From Biomphalaria glabrata (Eukaryota; Mollusca; Gastropoda; Planorbidae), in contig NC_074713.1 in the NCBI RefSeq assembly GCF_947242115.1, forward strand, positions 14,622,126 through 14,686,125: 64,000 nt of DNA, given 5' to 3'. The notes under the pieces are model-generated. The model did no database searches. It saw nothing but the letters and a program-made list of their open reading frames with translations, and was not told the DNA's origin. How positions within the stretch are numbered: position 1 is the first letter of the stretch; every line of letters starts with the position of its first letter. Below, piece after piece: positions 1 to 12,024 of this stretch. Position numbers and translations under genes: made by a program.

Positions 1-550
1 GAAAGCTGTAACAATGTATACAAAATTAAGCGCTAAAACGTCCGTCGCCAAAATTGGCCGCGCCGAAACGAAAAACGTCGTGCTTAGGACATTAACTAAT
101 CGCTCAGGACAGATTCTCTATCCCTCTCTCTGTCTCAGACTTTCTTGAAACACAAATACATACAATATACACCCATACATTTTTCATATGTTATTTTAGA
201 TTTGATAAACAAGCCTTCTAAAAAAAGTGTCTTTAGTGCATGGACATTTTTACACCGCACAGGAGAATAGTGAAGGGGGTGGGGGCAGAACAACGGAAGT
301 CGATGTATTCGTCTAAAAAAAAGTATCTCTATTTAACATCTAAATGGCTCTTCCTGAAAACATAATGGCCACCATATAGACACCCCCCTCCTCCGGCTCT
401 TCACTTTTAATCTTTAGCAACGTATTTGTTTTTATGACTCTTAAATTTTTTTTTGTTACACAATAACATAGCCAAGTATTTTACAGTGTCTGTGAGAATC
501 CCTCTCCCCTCCACATGCTTCTCTCTCTCATTTTGTTTTTGTTTTCTGCA
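1..550. other. AT-rich spacer, no gene seen
   Basis: AT-rich sequence with short C and T runs. I see no convincing open frame, RNA gene or terminal repeat. Confidence 0.6.
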
Positions 551-1207
551 TTAATTTAGTGGTTCATTAAGTTAGTGGTGTCATTAAGTTAGTGGTGTCA
601 TTAAGTTAGTGGTGTCATTAAGTAGGCCTATCAGTAAGTGGTGTCCATTAAGTTAGTGGTGTCATTAAGTAGGCCTATCAGTAAGTGGTGTACATTAAGT
701 TAGTGGTTTCATTAAGTAGGCCTATCAGTAAGTGGTGTCCATTAAGTTAGTGGTGTCATTAAGTAGGCCTATCAGTAAGTGGTGTCCATTAAGTTAGTGG
801 TGTCCATTAAGTAGGCCTATCAGTAAGTGGTGTCCATTAAGTTAGTGGTGTCATTAAGTAGGCCTATCAGTAAGTGGTGTCCATTAAGTTAGTGGTGTCC
901 ATTAAGTAGGCCTATCAGTAAGTGGTGTCCATTAAGTTAGTGGTGTCCATTAAGTAGGTCTATCAGTAAGTGGTGTCCATTAAGTTAGTGGTGTCCATTA
1001 AGTAGGCGTATCAGTAAGTGGTGTCCATTAAGTTAGTGGTGTCATTAAGTAGGCCTATCAGTAAGTGGTGTCCATTAAGTTAGTGGTGTCCATTAAGCTA
1101 GTGGTATCCATTAAGTTAGTGGTTTCCATTTAGTTAGTGATGTCCATCAAGACAGTGATGTCTATTAGGTTAGTGATGTCCATTAAGTATCAATAAGTGG
1201 TGTCCAT
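551..1207. repeat. 46-48 bp minisatellite, left part
   Basis: Tandem units built from two halves, one around TTAAGTTAGTGGTGTCCA and one around TTAAGTAGGCCTATCAGTAA. The common composite unit is 48 bp, with 46-47 bp variants. The last units before 1207 are more diverged. The array resumes at 2477, so a hAT-like element splits it. Confidence 0.92.
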
Positions 1208-2476
1208 CAGTGGCGTCACTAGGGGGTGACACTCAAATGGATAAAATGCAACTTTTAAAACTAAACATTAATACCTCGAATTTGAGAAAAATAATTCCTT
1301 GTAGAAGCCCCAGGTAAAGAGTTTCTGAAGCTCAGATTTGTAGAAAAACGCTCGGCGTCCGGGGCTTTGTCCGGAACACTATGAGTGAGATTAAGGCACT
1401 CCAATCATCTAATCTAACCAGTTGAATGACAAACGTAGCATTGTTTATTTTAAACTGTTCAGAAACACATTGACTGAAGCCCCTTGCGCCTCATTCGACG
1501 CTTAGGTCTGCAAGCTCTATCCACAGAAATGAGTCGAAGGCGACTTCACAGCCATTTCCCAGCTGGCTCCACGGAATTCAGGACTACTAAAAAGGTGTGA
1601 CGCCATGTTAAACATTTTTTTACATTCCTCTTTTCGGCTTTCATGTTTAAGTCTGACTTTGGTAAACGTGTTTCGTCTTGTCTGATGATAAGTCGAAACA
1701 AATGTCAATCTACGTTCAGTCGCCACTTTCTTTAGGCGGACTGTTGGGGGAAAAGATTTCTCTATTGGTAACATTATCTCGTTATGTTATTCGTAGTATC
1801 TTTCTCAGCCATCAGTGCTCAACCTCTTTTCAACCTTCCACGTCTCGAAGCGTAGGGACAATGATTGTATTGAGTAGGTGGTTTTTAATCTCCAGGCTAA
1901 TTGATTTGTTTATTCAGATAGGCCTTAATTTTTAAAAGACGGTTCCTGCTTTCCAATCCGACATACAACACCATGATATGAATCTCCATCGCTTGAGATA
2001 ACACTGCCTAAATAGGCTAGGTTTACTTTTCTATTTGTTCAAGATCTGTATAACCAATGTTAATGGGTGTACTGGATAACCTGCACCCAATATGCATAAC
2101 TTTGAGGGCCTCTTTATCCGTCATCTCGAGTATACATTTAATCGTATTTCAAAGTAATGCTATGCCGTCTGCAAAATCCAACTCGATTGAAATCCGAATG
2201 CAGCCTGTTTAATGTATTTTTATGACATCGTCGATGGCTACAAGAAAGTGAAATGGGGAATAAGATATATATTAAAAAAAACACCGACATTTTAAGATAT
2301 AGCCGAAAACCATTCTCGAGTGTAACCATCAATGTACTACAGTATATTGTTCAAAATAAAAAAAATAAACACTAGTTATTTGTTTCTTTGGATGGAGAAT
2401 CTTTTCCTGGGGGGGGGGGGGAGGTGACACCCATAGCTTAACGCACCGGGTGACACCGACCTTAGTGACGCCACTG
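1208..2476. mobile_element. hAT-like non-autonomous DNA transposon inserted in the minisatellite
   Basis: The terminal inverted repeats start CAGTGGCGTCACTA and are identical for 14 bp on the two ends. They are flanked by a perfect 8-bp target-site duplication GTGTCCAT (1200-1207 and 2477-2484), which is itself part of the minisatellite unit. An 8-bp duplication with CA..TG ends is the hAT hallmark. The element is 1,269 bp and carries no intact transposase. Its interior holds a decayed LINE fragment on the minus strand. Confidence 0.88.
1560..2340 (-). pseudogene. LINE reverse transcriptase C-terminal relic
   Basis: On the minus strand, pieces in several frames fall in the order of a LINE reverse transcriptase. 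First comes LDFADGIALL (about 2180-2150), which is the FADD catalytic box with its second Asp replaced by Gly. Next are KVMHIG, then AYLGSVISSDG (around 2000), then ETWKVEKR and finally VATERRLTFV (about 1700), matching the usual 'ERRLRFVGH' tail. Stops and frame changes interrupt it, so it is a dead fragment. It sits wholly inside the hAT-like element and so was either carried in or inserted there. The order and motifs fit RTE or related endonuclease-type LINEs; the exact clade is uncertain. Confidence 0.7.
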
Positions 2477-2545
2477 GTGTCCATTAAGTTAGTAGTATCC
2501 ATCAAGTTAGTGGTGTCCATTAAGTCAGTGGTTTCAATTTAAGGG
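2477..2545. repeat. 48-bp minisatellite, right remnant
   Basis: One to two further units of the 551-1207 array, for example TTAAGTTAGTGGTGTCCA, lie directly after the hAT target duplication. This shows the array predates the insertion. Confidence 0.85.
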
Positions 2546-2635
2546 AAACTCCGATGGATTTGACAATTTTTTTATATAGGCCCTATTATGTGTTTTGATT
2601 TACAGAAAATTTATTTGCAATAATAGCTTAGTAAT

Positions 2636-3110
2636 TAAGACTAAGACTAAGACTGCTTTATTGATCCTTATGGAAATTTGTTGTGATTACAAGGACTCTT
2701 TTTCTCATACAAAAACAACACAACTGAAATATACACATAAATAGAACAGACACAACATAAAGAGTTCATTCAGCGACTACACGCAGGCATCTTGATTCTT
2801 TTCTTGTTTTCTGATCGAAGAGTGGCGTTGATAAAGTCTGACCGAGTGAGGTACGAACGAATTTTTTGTACCGCTTTGTTCTTGTCTTGATTGACAGAAG
2901 TCGCCCAATTCGCGACTACTTGACGTAGTTATGATGGAGCGGGTGGCTGTTGTCTTCCAAGATTTTTGCGATTTTTCTTAGACATTTCTGTTCAAAAAGT
3001 TCCTTTAAATATTGATTAATTGATGTTTGTCTGACGTAATTTTCCTGACCATCCAAAAGGGTCAGACTTTCACCGGGTTTCGATGTGACGTCACACAAAC
3101 CTTATTAATG
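2636..3110 (-). mobile_element. CR1/L2-like LINE 3' end, 5'-truncated
   Basis: Read on the minus strand, a reading frame at 3098-2916 ends LEDNSHPLHHNYVK. This corresponds to the 'DPSHPLH..' segment near the C-terminus of CR1/L2-type reverse transcriptases. It is followed in another frame by SFVPHSVRLYQ-like residues. The 3' UTR contains AATTTCCATAAGGATCAATA and finishes in a short AGTCTT repeat at about 2636-2654. Such short tandem repeats are the usual 3' end of this LINE group. The upstream body is missing. Confidence 0.75.
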
Positions 3111-4240
3111 TAATCTATTGACTTACTGCATACCGGAAAACCATACAGTAAAATTTACATTCTCGTAAAAGAAATATATCTTCTTCTATGCAGTTAGATC
3201 TAAATCTTGTAAGCAAAGAAAAAAATGCGTGTTAAAAGTAGATATACATGCCTGACTAACCACGGCAGTGTGTATTTTCTCACCTGACCATTCAACACAT
3301 AACAAACACTATCGCTTGGTTGTCTTGTCATGACCGACTACACGTAGTCTCGACTAGCCTTACACTGACCAGTTTGTTTGAATCAGTCAGACACACTATC
3401 TATTCACTTTTTGGGACAGGGAGAGACTTAGATGAAAATGTTACTTTTTTTCTCGAGTTGGTTATCCTAATGCTTTTCCATCCATCCATCCATCCATCCA
3501 CTGTTAGAAAGAGAGAGAGAAAGAGAGAGAGAGAAAGAGAGAAAGCTTAGACATGCCCGGTTTCCATTGACTTTTACAACGCTTCCTATTAGCACTAGAT
3601 TTCTATCTAGAAAATCCTCACCACTTGAAGATACTCCCAAGGTGACCCAAACTATGCAGCAGCCGTCATTCTCCCCGCCCCCCCCTTTTTTTTTTCTTTT
3701 TCTACCCCCCACCTTTGCCATAAACACAGCAGACGACTAGCCCATACTCACCTAGACTCTCGCCTGGATACCCACTGAGGGCATTTCAGTACAGTGCTCG
3801 CGTTGACACGGTGGGGCAGATATATCAATCCGCCCATCAATAATTCAACCACCGGGACTAACATTTCAAAGCAACGTCAGCACTGGACACACCTAACATC
3901 AATAAAATATCAATACCGCACTGAGGCTCAACACCACCTCCGCTCCCCCCCCCCACCACCATCCACAATTTTTCTTTTGCAATAGCAGTACCGCTTTAAC
4001 TATTCAGAAACTGTTTGGTCGCGCCCTAGAGATCCGCAAAACGTGAGTTCAAATCCTAATTGGTCTGCTCTTTTAGCATGCTCACAATTTGAAAACGTCT
4101 TGCGCCCTTAGATAGGGACGTCATTCTTTCTCACAGCTTCTATAGATCGAGTGTTTAGGCTACAATCAAATAAAAAAATGCAAATTATTGCTAAATCAGT
4201 AGAGAGAGAGAGAGAGAGCTAAGATTTTTCAATTACTTCA
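3111..4240. other. Unassigned spacer with simple repeats
   Basis: Contains a CATC run (about 3477-3500), a GA-rich run (3508-3545), poly-C/T tracts near 3680-3710 and a GA run at 4201-4219. The short frames here depend on these runs and look fortuitous. Confidence 0.55.
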
Positions 4241-4416
4241 AACAGCAGACAGGAGCGGAACGGTAGTGTGGGTATTCGGGCGAATGCCCGTTGAGCCGGA
4301 ACCTACCTACAGACCAGTTGAGGGGGGGGGGGGCGGCTGCCTAATGGACTTCCTGTACTTACTTTGAACGTATAACTTGTGAATAGAGTTTCTGCACGTT
4401 AATATGTGTACAGAAA

Positions 4417-4530
4417 ATGGCGAGAAACACCATGACACAAGAAGACTTCGAGGATTTGATATTGAGGGCTGTTGATAAAGATACTCTAGACGGAATTGAC
4501 TTGAACACAATCATAAACGATGTAGCATGA
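4417..4530 (+). CDS. Small unidentified ORF (37 aa)
   Basis: ATG at 4417 opens a 37-residue frame, MARNTMTQEDFEDLI... to a TGA at 4528. It is rich in acidic residues and alternating hydrophobics (LILRAVDKDTLDGIDLN), so it looks more protein-like than its AT-rich surroundings. I do not recognise it. It lies upstream of a hAT transposase relic and could be a decayed transposon exon or chance. No splice or promoter signal supports it. Confidence 0.18.
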   Translation: MARNTMTQEDFEDLILRAVDKDTLDGIDLNTIINDVA

Positions 4531-5064
4531 AGTACAAACTACTGTATTGGAATGTAAACTTATAAAGCATATATTTAATTTGTTACTTTATTAACATCCT
4601 CTATTCTTTCTGAAATGAAATACAAAAGCTGTAGACTAGCTCCAATCAAATGTACTAGATTTGTTTAAATCTCTAAATGAGAACGCAATTGTACACGACC
4701 ATTTTCTGCTCAGGCATGTTGCTCTACATTGTCTTACTTCATTGTTGAGTACACTGGTTTCATCCAGATAGGCCTATAGATTTTATACAGTCCTATAGAA
4801 TATTAATTTAGATATTATTTTCATTCCACTGTGATTCTTTTTATTTCCAGTCAATTTGAAAGAATTCTCTTCTTCTAGCCTTTATCGCTTGATTGAAGAT
4901 CGTTAGGGATACATTTTGAAAAGTTATAGAAATTCTGGAGACATTGACTTTTACTAGATCTAGATACTTGCTAGGCGTCTTTTCATTTTTCTCACCTACC
5001 TTGGTTTCTGAGCCCCTGTAATAACAGAAAAAACAACGCGTAAGTCCACCTTTAAAAACAAGGA

Positions 5065-5530
5065 TTGTCAATTCGAGACTGTGCACTCAAACTGAAAACA
5101 TTGAGGACATTCTCAACTTCTAGTCAGGAGGACATCGCTGAAGTCATTATTACCTTTGCCGAAAACATGTGCTCAGATCTGGGGATAAAGGCAGAACCTC
5201 AAAGACGTATTAGCCACAAGAAAAATATTCAGGGCAAAAAATGTGAAGATTCTTTTTTCTATCACACAAAAAAAGAGCTACAGAGGGAAATGTATTCTTC
5301 CTTGGACCACATTGTTTAGATCAATTGATTAGGGCAACGTTTTGAGTTAGCAGATATATTTGATTCTGTTTTGTCGCCTTCCCAACTATTGAATCTTTAG
5401 ATCGATTTAGATCGATAATGTTCTAAGCGGACGTTGAAAAAAACAAAACAAATTTCGTCTGGGGCGAAAGAAGCTTCAACAGTTGGTCGCAGTAGTCTCT
5501 GAACTTCTAAAACAAGGTTATGTTGATCTT
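5065..5530 (+). pseudogene. hAT transposase relic (ZMYM1-like type)
   Basis: The frame 5065-5319 reads TSSQEDIAEVIITFAENMCS, then DLGIKAEPQRR, then REMYSSLDHI. This pattern (paired Cys/leucine helix, 'LGI...RRRR', then 'E.Y...LD.I..EL..RF') is typical of the middle of hAT transposases of the zinc-finger MYM type 1 kind. After a stop, further residues such as INRL, FELADIFDSVLSPSQLLN and NVLSADVE continue the same domain in another frame. The N-terminal TTF zinc finger and C-terminal dimerisation domain are not recognisable. It is a fragment of a once autonomous hAT element and might be related to the source that mobilised the small hAT-like elements in this window; that link is inference. Confidence 0.6.
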
Positions 5531-5940
5531 TTGAGTTGTTTAAAAAAATATCATTTTGATTTGCTTATTTCTGACATTTGCAGTAAGTAAGGCTACAAGC
5601 GAGATAGGTTTTTCCAAACTATAGCGAAATCAAAGCTGATAATTACCGGCAATATAAGAAAAAAACTTGAGACTCACCATATGGCAATAGTTTTTTTTAA
5701 AGTAAACATGAGCTGGTAGACAAAATTGATTTCGATAAAATTATGTTTAGTTTTGCTAGCGATTAAGCACTAAAAATTTATTTGTAGAATCTTTTTTACA
5801 ATAATTTTAATTGAATAAGCAAAACTTTAACAATGAATATAATTTTTTTTAATTAAAAAAAGGTATGTTTGTTTTTCGTTTTCATTGAGGGCATCAAGAG
5901 GAGCTGCCGCACTAGGCATCATATTCTTCCCTAGCCACGC

Positions 5941-5945
5941 CACTG

Positions 5946-6034
<89 letters not shown>
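5941..6034. repeat. AT dinucleotide microsatellite next to a hAT-like end
   Basis: CTAGCCACGCCACTG ends at 5945 and looks like the right end of a hAT-like element whose left end I cannot find. About 85 bp of TA repeat follows (5948-6034). Confidence 0.85.
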
Positions 6035-6037
<3 letters not shown>

Positions 6038-6172
6038 TGCTTTTTTTTGTGACGGTACGCATTGGTACGGCACCTTTTTCATTGTGCAGAAAAAATTGTT
6101 TTTTTTCCCCCCTTTTACTTTTCTTGTATTTTAACGTTTATTATTAATTTATTAGTAGTTAAAAGTTAGGCA
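6035..6172. mobile_element. MITE fragment (CAGTGCTTTTTTTTGTGACG end)
   Basis: About 135 bp starting near CAGTGCTTTTTTTTGTGACG and running to the AGTAGTTAAAAGTTAGGCAATC segment. The reverse complement recurs at 14680-14807, which defines a repeat family. Only one end is visible here. Confidence 0.6.
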
Positions 6173-6390
6173 ATCCATTACTGAATACCGGCACCTATTT
6201 TTTTTTTTTTTTTTTTTTCAATAAATAAAGCAATGTATAATTTGTCATAGACGTAATAGGCACCATAGTTTAGATAAACATGACAATAAAACCTAGACAA
6301 ACATAACAAGTTGACAAACTGACAACCTTTTATTTCCCAAGTAAAAATATGTCTAAACCAAGACTTGAGCTTGATGTTTATTAAATCAAC

Positions 6391-6527
6391 GGACCTCATT
6401 CACCAATCGTAAACAAACAACATTAAGTCACGTGATAATGTTGATAAAACAACGAAATAAACTGTCAGGTGATAGCCACTGTGTATTAAAATTAGATAGT
6501 AATTTGTATAGAAGAAATAGAGAATAG
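6391..6527 (-). mobile_element. Truncated MITE, GGACCTCATTCACCAATCG family
   Basis: Begins with the terminal repeat GGACCTCATTCACCAATCG. It then matches the reverse complement of the right two thirds of the complete copy at 60933-61102 (shared landmarks TTGATAAAACAA, GTGATAGCCACT and GTATAGAAGAAATAGAGAAT). The other terminus is lost at the TCTA microsatellite that starts at 6531. Confidence 0.72.
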
Positions 6528-6530
6528 AAA

Positions 6531-6531
6531 A

Positions 6532-6591
<60 letters not shown>

Positions 6592-6597
6592 CCTATC
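6531..6597. repeat. TCTA tetranucleotide microsatellite
   Basis: About 16 uninterrupted TCTA units with a slightly altered end; it abuts the broken end of a MITE. A short CA run follows at about 6665-6680. Confidence 0.95.
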
Positions 6598-6947
6598 TAT
6601 ATTGAAATTATAAGTATTAAAAACAAAGCATTAACAAAGGCGCTCCGAAGATGTGATAATGCAAACACACACACACACACTAGCCACTACACACCAATCC
6701 ACATTTTTCTGTAGCCATTAAGTCTGCATTTTGTTTTTAAAACTCTACACTTCATTTCGTTAAATTTGGGGCCGAAGTTAGTAGCCCATTCCCACCCCCC
6801 CCCCCCCCCAAATCCAGAGCAGTCATTTCCTCGCTGATAGACTAATGTATAAAGGTGTTGTGGAGTCAGAATTGTGCAAGCTGATCTGTTCAATGCCAGA
6901 TCTATAGACTTGTTTTTAATCGATCGGATCGTTCCGCGTGTCTGGAC

Positions 6948-7094
6948 ATGGCGGCGGACAGCCAGCATCGATGCGACTTGCTTGGATTTGATAGAGAAAA
7001 AAAAAAGAGAGAAAAAAAAAATCCGAGGAGGTCCTTGGCAGCGTCTTTTGGTTGCTCGGCGCGAGCTTTCTACCACACCCACTTCCGTGGTTAG
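6948..7094 (+). CDS. Possible first coding exon or chance ORF (48 aa)
   Basis: ATG at 6948 lies in the context GGACATGGCGGCGGACAG, in a local patch richer in G+C and CpG than its surroundings. The frame reads MAADSQHRCDLLGFDR and then runs into a lysine-rich stretch coded by A-runs, with a stop at 7092. I see no clear splice donor and no homology I recognise. It could be a promoter-proximal first exon because of the CpG patch, but chance is about as likely. Confidence 0.13.
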   Translation: MAADSQHRCDLLGFDREKKKREKKNPRRSLAASFGCSARAFYHTHFRG

Positions 7095-8051
7095 TCCCCA
7101 CCCCTTTTTGTCTGACGTCATATGGTCTTCGAACGGTGCCGCTTCGTGACAGGATGAGGGCAATAATTATTTTTTTAGTCAAACATATGTCTAGTCTGAC
7201 TTGAAGTGTCGGATTAGAGTCAAAACAAATATTTATTATTTATTTATTGTTAGCTCTGCTTATGTTCATGTTGAATAATAGTTGAAGTCGTTTTAAAGAC
7301 AAACAGGCAAGTGCACTACACGTCGTGGCCACTGAGCATGATGATTGAATGATCGTATTATTGTAGTACAATCTTTCTAAGGTTCAACATTATGGGATCT
7401 ATGAATTAACTTCGAAATAGAGACTAAATAAAAGTATTAAACATCTATTATAAATTATTATGAGTAATAATTTGTTTGAGAGTGCAGGGCCAGCCTTAGA
7501 TAATTGGAGGCCCTAAGCGAAGTGAATTTGGTGGCCGCAAATAAAATAGAAAAACAAGCAAAATAAAAAAAAATACTTTAAAAAACAACAACAACAAAAA
7601 AAAGTTTATATTAAAGTGTATCAATTAGTTTGGATCAGTCATGTAATTAAATTTGTAATAGATCTAGACAAAAATAATAAATCTGTGAGATTAGAAATAT
7701 TTTTTTTTTACCAATTGTTTTTGTTTAGCGCAATTTCATGCTTTTAGCTTTCACAATACGCTATGATCCTATCACTTGTCTGGGCCACTTGGAAAGGAAA
7801 AGGGGGGGGGGGGGAGAACGGGGTATTTGGGTAATCGCTTTTTAAATGTATTTGAAAAAATAGGGAACGACCTGAATTCGAATTAACGGGCTAAAGCCTT
7901 CTCAGGCTTCTCAAGCCAAAGCTGTTAATACACTTACAGATCAAGACATATACAGTAGAGTAAATCAACACCACTCTGCTTGGGAAGAGTCTATGGACAT
8001 GGAAGATTGTATAGTTATTTATTGTTTCTATTTCATGTTTGTGTTCACCAA
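7095..8051. other. AT-rich spacer with one hAT-like end
   Basis: CAGGGCCAGCCTTAGATAAT at about 7485 resembles the left terminus of a hAT-like MITE, but I found no matching right end. A G-run lies at 7801-7814. No gene seen. Confidence 0.5.
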
Positions 8052-9505
8052 GGGATTGTAGGAAACATTGACAATAAAAGGGATTGTAGGAAACATTGAC
8101 AATAAATGGGATTGTAGGAAACATTGACAATAAAAGGGATTGTAGGAAACATTGACAATAAAAGGGATTGTAGGAAACATTGACAATAAAAGGGATTGTA
8201 GGAAACATTGACACTAAAAGGGATTGTAGGAAACATTGACAATAAATGGGATTGTAGGAAACATTGACAATAAAACGGATTGTAGGAAACATTGACAATT
8301 AAACGGATTGTAGGAAACATTGACAATAAAACGGAATGTAGGAAACATTGACAATAAAAGGGATTGTAGGAAACATTGACAATAAATGGGATTGTAGGAA
8401 ACATTGACAATAAAACGGATTGTAGGAAACATTGACAATAAATGGGATTGTAGGAAACATTAACAATAAAACGGATTGTAGGAAACATTGACAATAAAAG
8501 GGATTGTAGGAAACATTGACAATAAAAGGGATTGTAGGAAACATTGACAATAAAACGGATTGTAGGAAACATTGACAATAAAAGGGATTGTAGGAAACAT
8601 TGACAATAAAAGGGATAGTAGGAAACATTGACAATAAAACGGATTGTAGGAAACATTGACAATAAATGGGATTGTAGGAAACATTAACAATAAAAGGGAT
8701 TGTAGGAAACATTGACAATAAAAGGGAATTGTAGGAAACATTGACAATAAAAGGGATAGTAGGAAACATTGACAATAAAACGGATTGTAGGAAACATTGA
8801 CAATAAATGGGATTGTAGGAAACATTGACAATAAAAGGGATTGTAGGAAACATTGACAATAAAAGGGAATTGTAGGAAACATTGACAATAAAAGGGAATT
8901 GTAGGAAACATTGACAATAAAAGGGATAGTAGGAAACATTGACAATAAAACGGATTGTAGGAAACATTGACAATAAATGGGATTGTAGGAAACATTAACA
9001 ATAAAACGGATTGTAGGAAACATTGACAATAAAAGGGATTGTAGGAAACATTGACAATAAAAGGGATTGTAGGAAACATTGACAATAAAACGGATTGTAG
9101 GAAACATTGACAATAAAAGGGATTGTAGGAAACATTGACAATAAAAGGGATAGTAGGAAACATTGACAATAAAACGGATTGTAGGAAACATTGACAATAA
9201 ATGGGATTGTAGGAAACATTAACAATAAAAGGGATTGTAGGAAACATTGACAATAAAAGGGAATTGTAGGAAACATTGACAATAAAAGGGATAGTAGGAA
9301 ACATTGACAATAAAACGGATTGTAGGAAACATTGACAATAAATGGGATTGTAGGAAACATTGACAATAAAAGGGATTGTAGGAAACATTGACAATAAAAG
9401 GGAATTGTAGGAAACATTGACAATAAAAGGGAATTGTAGGAAACATTGACAATAAAACGGATTGTAGGAAAAATTGACAATAAAAAGGATTGTAGGAAAC
9501 ATTAA
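8052..9505. repeat. 28-bp minisatellite, about 52 copies
   Basis: The unit is GGGATTGTAGGAAACATTGA followed by CAATAAAA (28 bp). Recurrent variants are ACGGATTG, ATGGGATTG, GGGAATTG (+1 base) and GGATAGTAGG. Blocks of variants recur in the same order, which suggests larger segment duplications inside the array. Because 28 is not a multiple of 3, the unit cycles through all frames and yields overlapping long frames with identical repeated peptides. Confidence 0.96.
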
Positions 9506-11403
9506 TCCTAATTGTCTGATATTTACAAAACTCTTGTACAGTTTCAAAACTTTTATAATTCAATACAGTCACACGCTAGGCAACATACTTCTCCAGATAG
9601 TTGTTTGTGTGCATGGTTTATTTACACTATAGCTTTACAGCCACATAGTCTTCATACACTGAGCACTAGCATGGCGGGAGGGCACAAAACAAGTACATAT
9701 TAATGTATATGTTTTTTTTTTTTGTTTTGCTACAATGTCACCCGTACAATGTACTTATTGAACTTTTAGGCCTAAGTAAAAAAAAATGTTTGATATTATT
9801 TTGGTGTTTAAAGCAAGCATTATAAGAAAACTAGTTAAAATAAGATTTTCGGACATTGCGGAAGAAACTATAAATGGCTCTAGCTTTTAGGGGTGTACGG
9901 TGTACAAAGTGTTGATAGGCTAGTTGTTGTTTTTTAAATGGTATGTGGTCATTTTTTGTGTGCTTCTTAGCACTGCAGAAGCACATTTTCTAAGCGCTAC
10001 CGTTTGTAGAACAAAACTGTTTCAATATTCAGGAAACATCAGACTTCCTCTCTACGACTTACGACTTATTTAATAACAATGAGCCTCTTCTACGAAATTA
10101 ATGATAAGTGCTGTGTTTCACGTGGCTACGCAGTCCCAGCTGCGACTCACATATTTTGCCACACCCAGCGCATTTAATAAGAAATGGTGAACTAACGGTA
10201 ATAAAGAAGAGTTGATACGAAGATGAACTGCCACGCATTCAGGAGAGAGCTAAAGTTATAGTTCTTTTTTATTTGAGTTGGCAACAGTGAAGTTCAATTT
10301 AGCGTCCTTGACATTTATTTATACCTTGACAATCTACAATCTCCAATCAAATTGCTATCAATTTCTAATGTTTAAAATTACATGAAATAAATATTTTTTT
10401 TTAGAGTTAAAAAGTTTCGGTTCCAGAGTCTAACTTACAGTTCTAGTCCAGGCCTAGCCTACGCTATCGCCAGCTGTTTAAATCTCGCGTCTGTTTCTCC
10501 ACCATAGACTCACGAGTTTCTTTCTCCAATCCCTTTTCTCCATTGACGAGGAAGATCCAGTCCTTCCAAGCCACCAGCTGACTGATAATCCTCGACACCA
10601 ACTTTCATGCATGCACTAAACAAGAGATGTACGTACAGTGCTCCCCCCCCCTCCTTGCTTTATCTTTAGTTCAACTTGAGTGCAAATAGTTGAATGACCT
10701 TGGAGTGTCTTCCTCTTTGCACCTCTTTCTTCCCCCCACATACTCCCCTACCCCCCTTTTATTCCGCAACAAAAAACAATTCAACAAGACCTAGTGAGGC
10801 TATATTATCTGATTCAATGACCACCCCACCCCCCTTTCCCTATTCACCAACCATGTCTTCGTCTTCACTAGTTTAAGAATTTACTTTTCACTGATCCAAT
10901 CAAAGATACTACAAGGAACGTTGGCTTTAAATAGCAATAGGTTAAAGCGAAATCTTTAACTGGAAACATTATTCTTCAGTGTAGACAATTTCCACCTTTA
11001 TATTATTTATGTTCCCTCCCCCCCTCCCCACATATTGTGTTCCAACTAGAAAAAAAAAAAGGTTTGTTGCGTGTGTGCCAAAGAAATCTGTTGACACCTC
11101 TATTCTATATATGTGTATATATGTCTGTGTGTGTGTGTGTGCGTGTGTGTGCAATACACTAGATGTAAGAAAGGACAAGAGAAAAGAGACAGGAGAGCTA
11201 GGAGGCTACTTTGGTGAGACACGAAGGTACTGTGTAGACTAGTCAACTTTCCTACTCTCATTCCCCATTCATATCAAATGTAACTTTTTTTTTTTTCTTG
11301 TTGTTATGGACATTTTTTTGTTATTAAATATTAAATAGGTCACATTGACCATGAGCATGGTGATAAGCGTATTCGGACCAAACAAAAATGAATATTTACC
11401 GTA
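9506..11403. other. Unassigned spacer
   Basis: Low-complexity T and C runs (9709-9722, 10643-10652, 10741-10760) and a GT run at 11123-11152. No gene, RNA or terminal repeats that I can support. Confidence 0.55.
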
Positions 11404-12024
11404 TCTAATATATAAAACAAAGTGTAAGGTGTGTCTATGTTCCTAGTAGAAATCACAGTCTAACTAGTCATGAAGCTGTGCATGAATACTACTTAGAGTT
11501 AGAGGCACTGGCCCTTGTATTTTCATTTATAACATATCTTGTACTGACTTTACAGTACAAAACTAGCTTAACACATAATAATTTAACAGCCTGTATCTGT
11601 ATGGCGTACATGTGGCGATCTTCAATCTTTTATACATAAAATCTACTAAGCGATTATCCAACAACACAAGTTCTCTTCTTTTGCAATGCATTGTAAATCT
11701 CACGTGAGTGTGAACTTAGTAGGTTCATAAAACAACTCATTCAAACTGATTTTGGTTGTGAAAAATGTAATCGCTTTGTGAGTTTAGAATTAGTAAAAGT
11801 GAAATTCACACCCAACACTTTGAGAAAACTACTTTCTACTTTTTAGTGCTTTTTATTTTTAAATAAGCTTTGCTTAATAAAAAGTTTTTGTTTTATTTAT
11901 TTATTCATTTGTCCACTGGTTCCTAAACCATGTTCACAAGGCTCCTCTTTTTGCTCCGTCATCGGAGAAGTCCGCTATAAAAAAATTACCATTGGAATAT
12001 GTCACTGCCATCTTATGTTATCGA

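Noticed and set aside
4020-4065. tRNA-like T arm (GTGAGTTCAAATCCTAATTGG)
   Set aside because: An isolated B-box-like word without a matching A box or cloverleaf.
7891-9572. Several 70-290 codon minus-strand frames with repeated SMFPTIPFIVNVSY-type peptides
   Set aside because: They are the three-frame translation of the 28-bp array.
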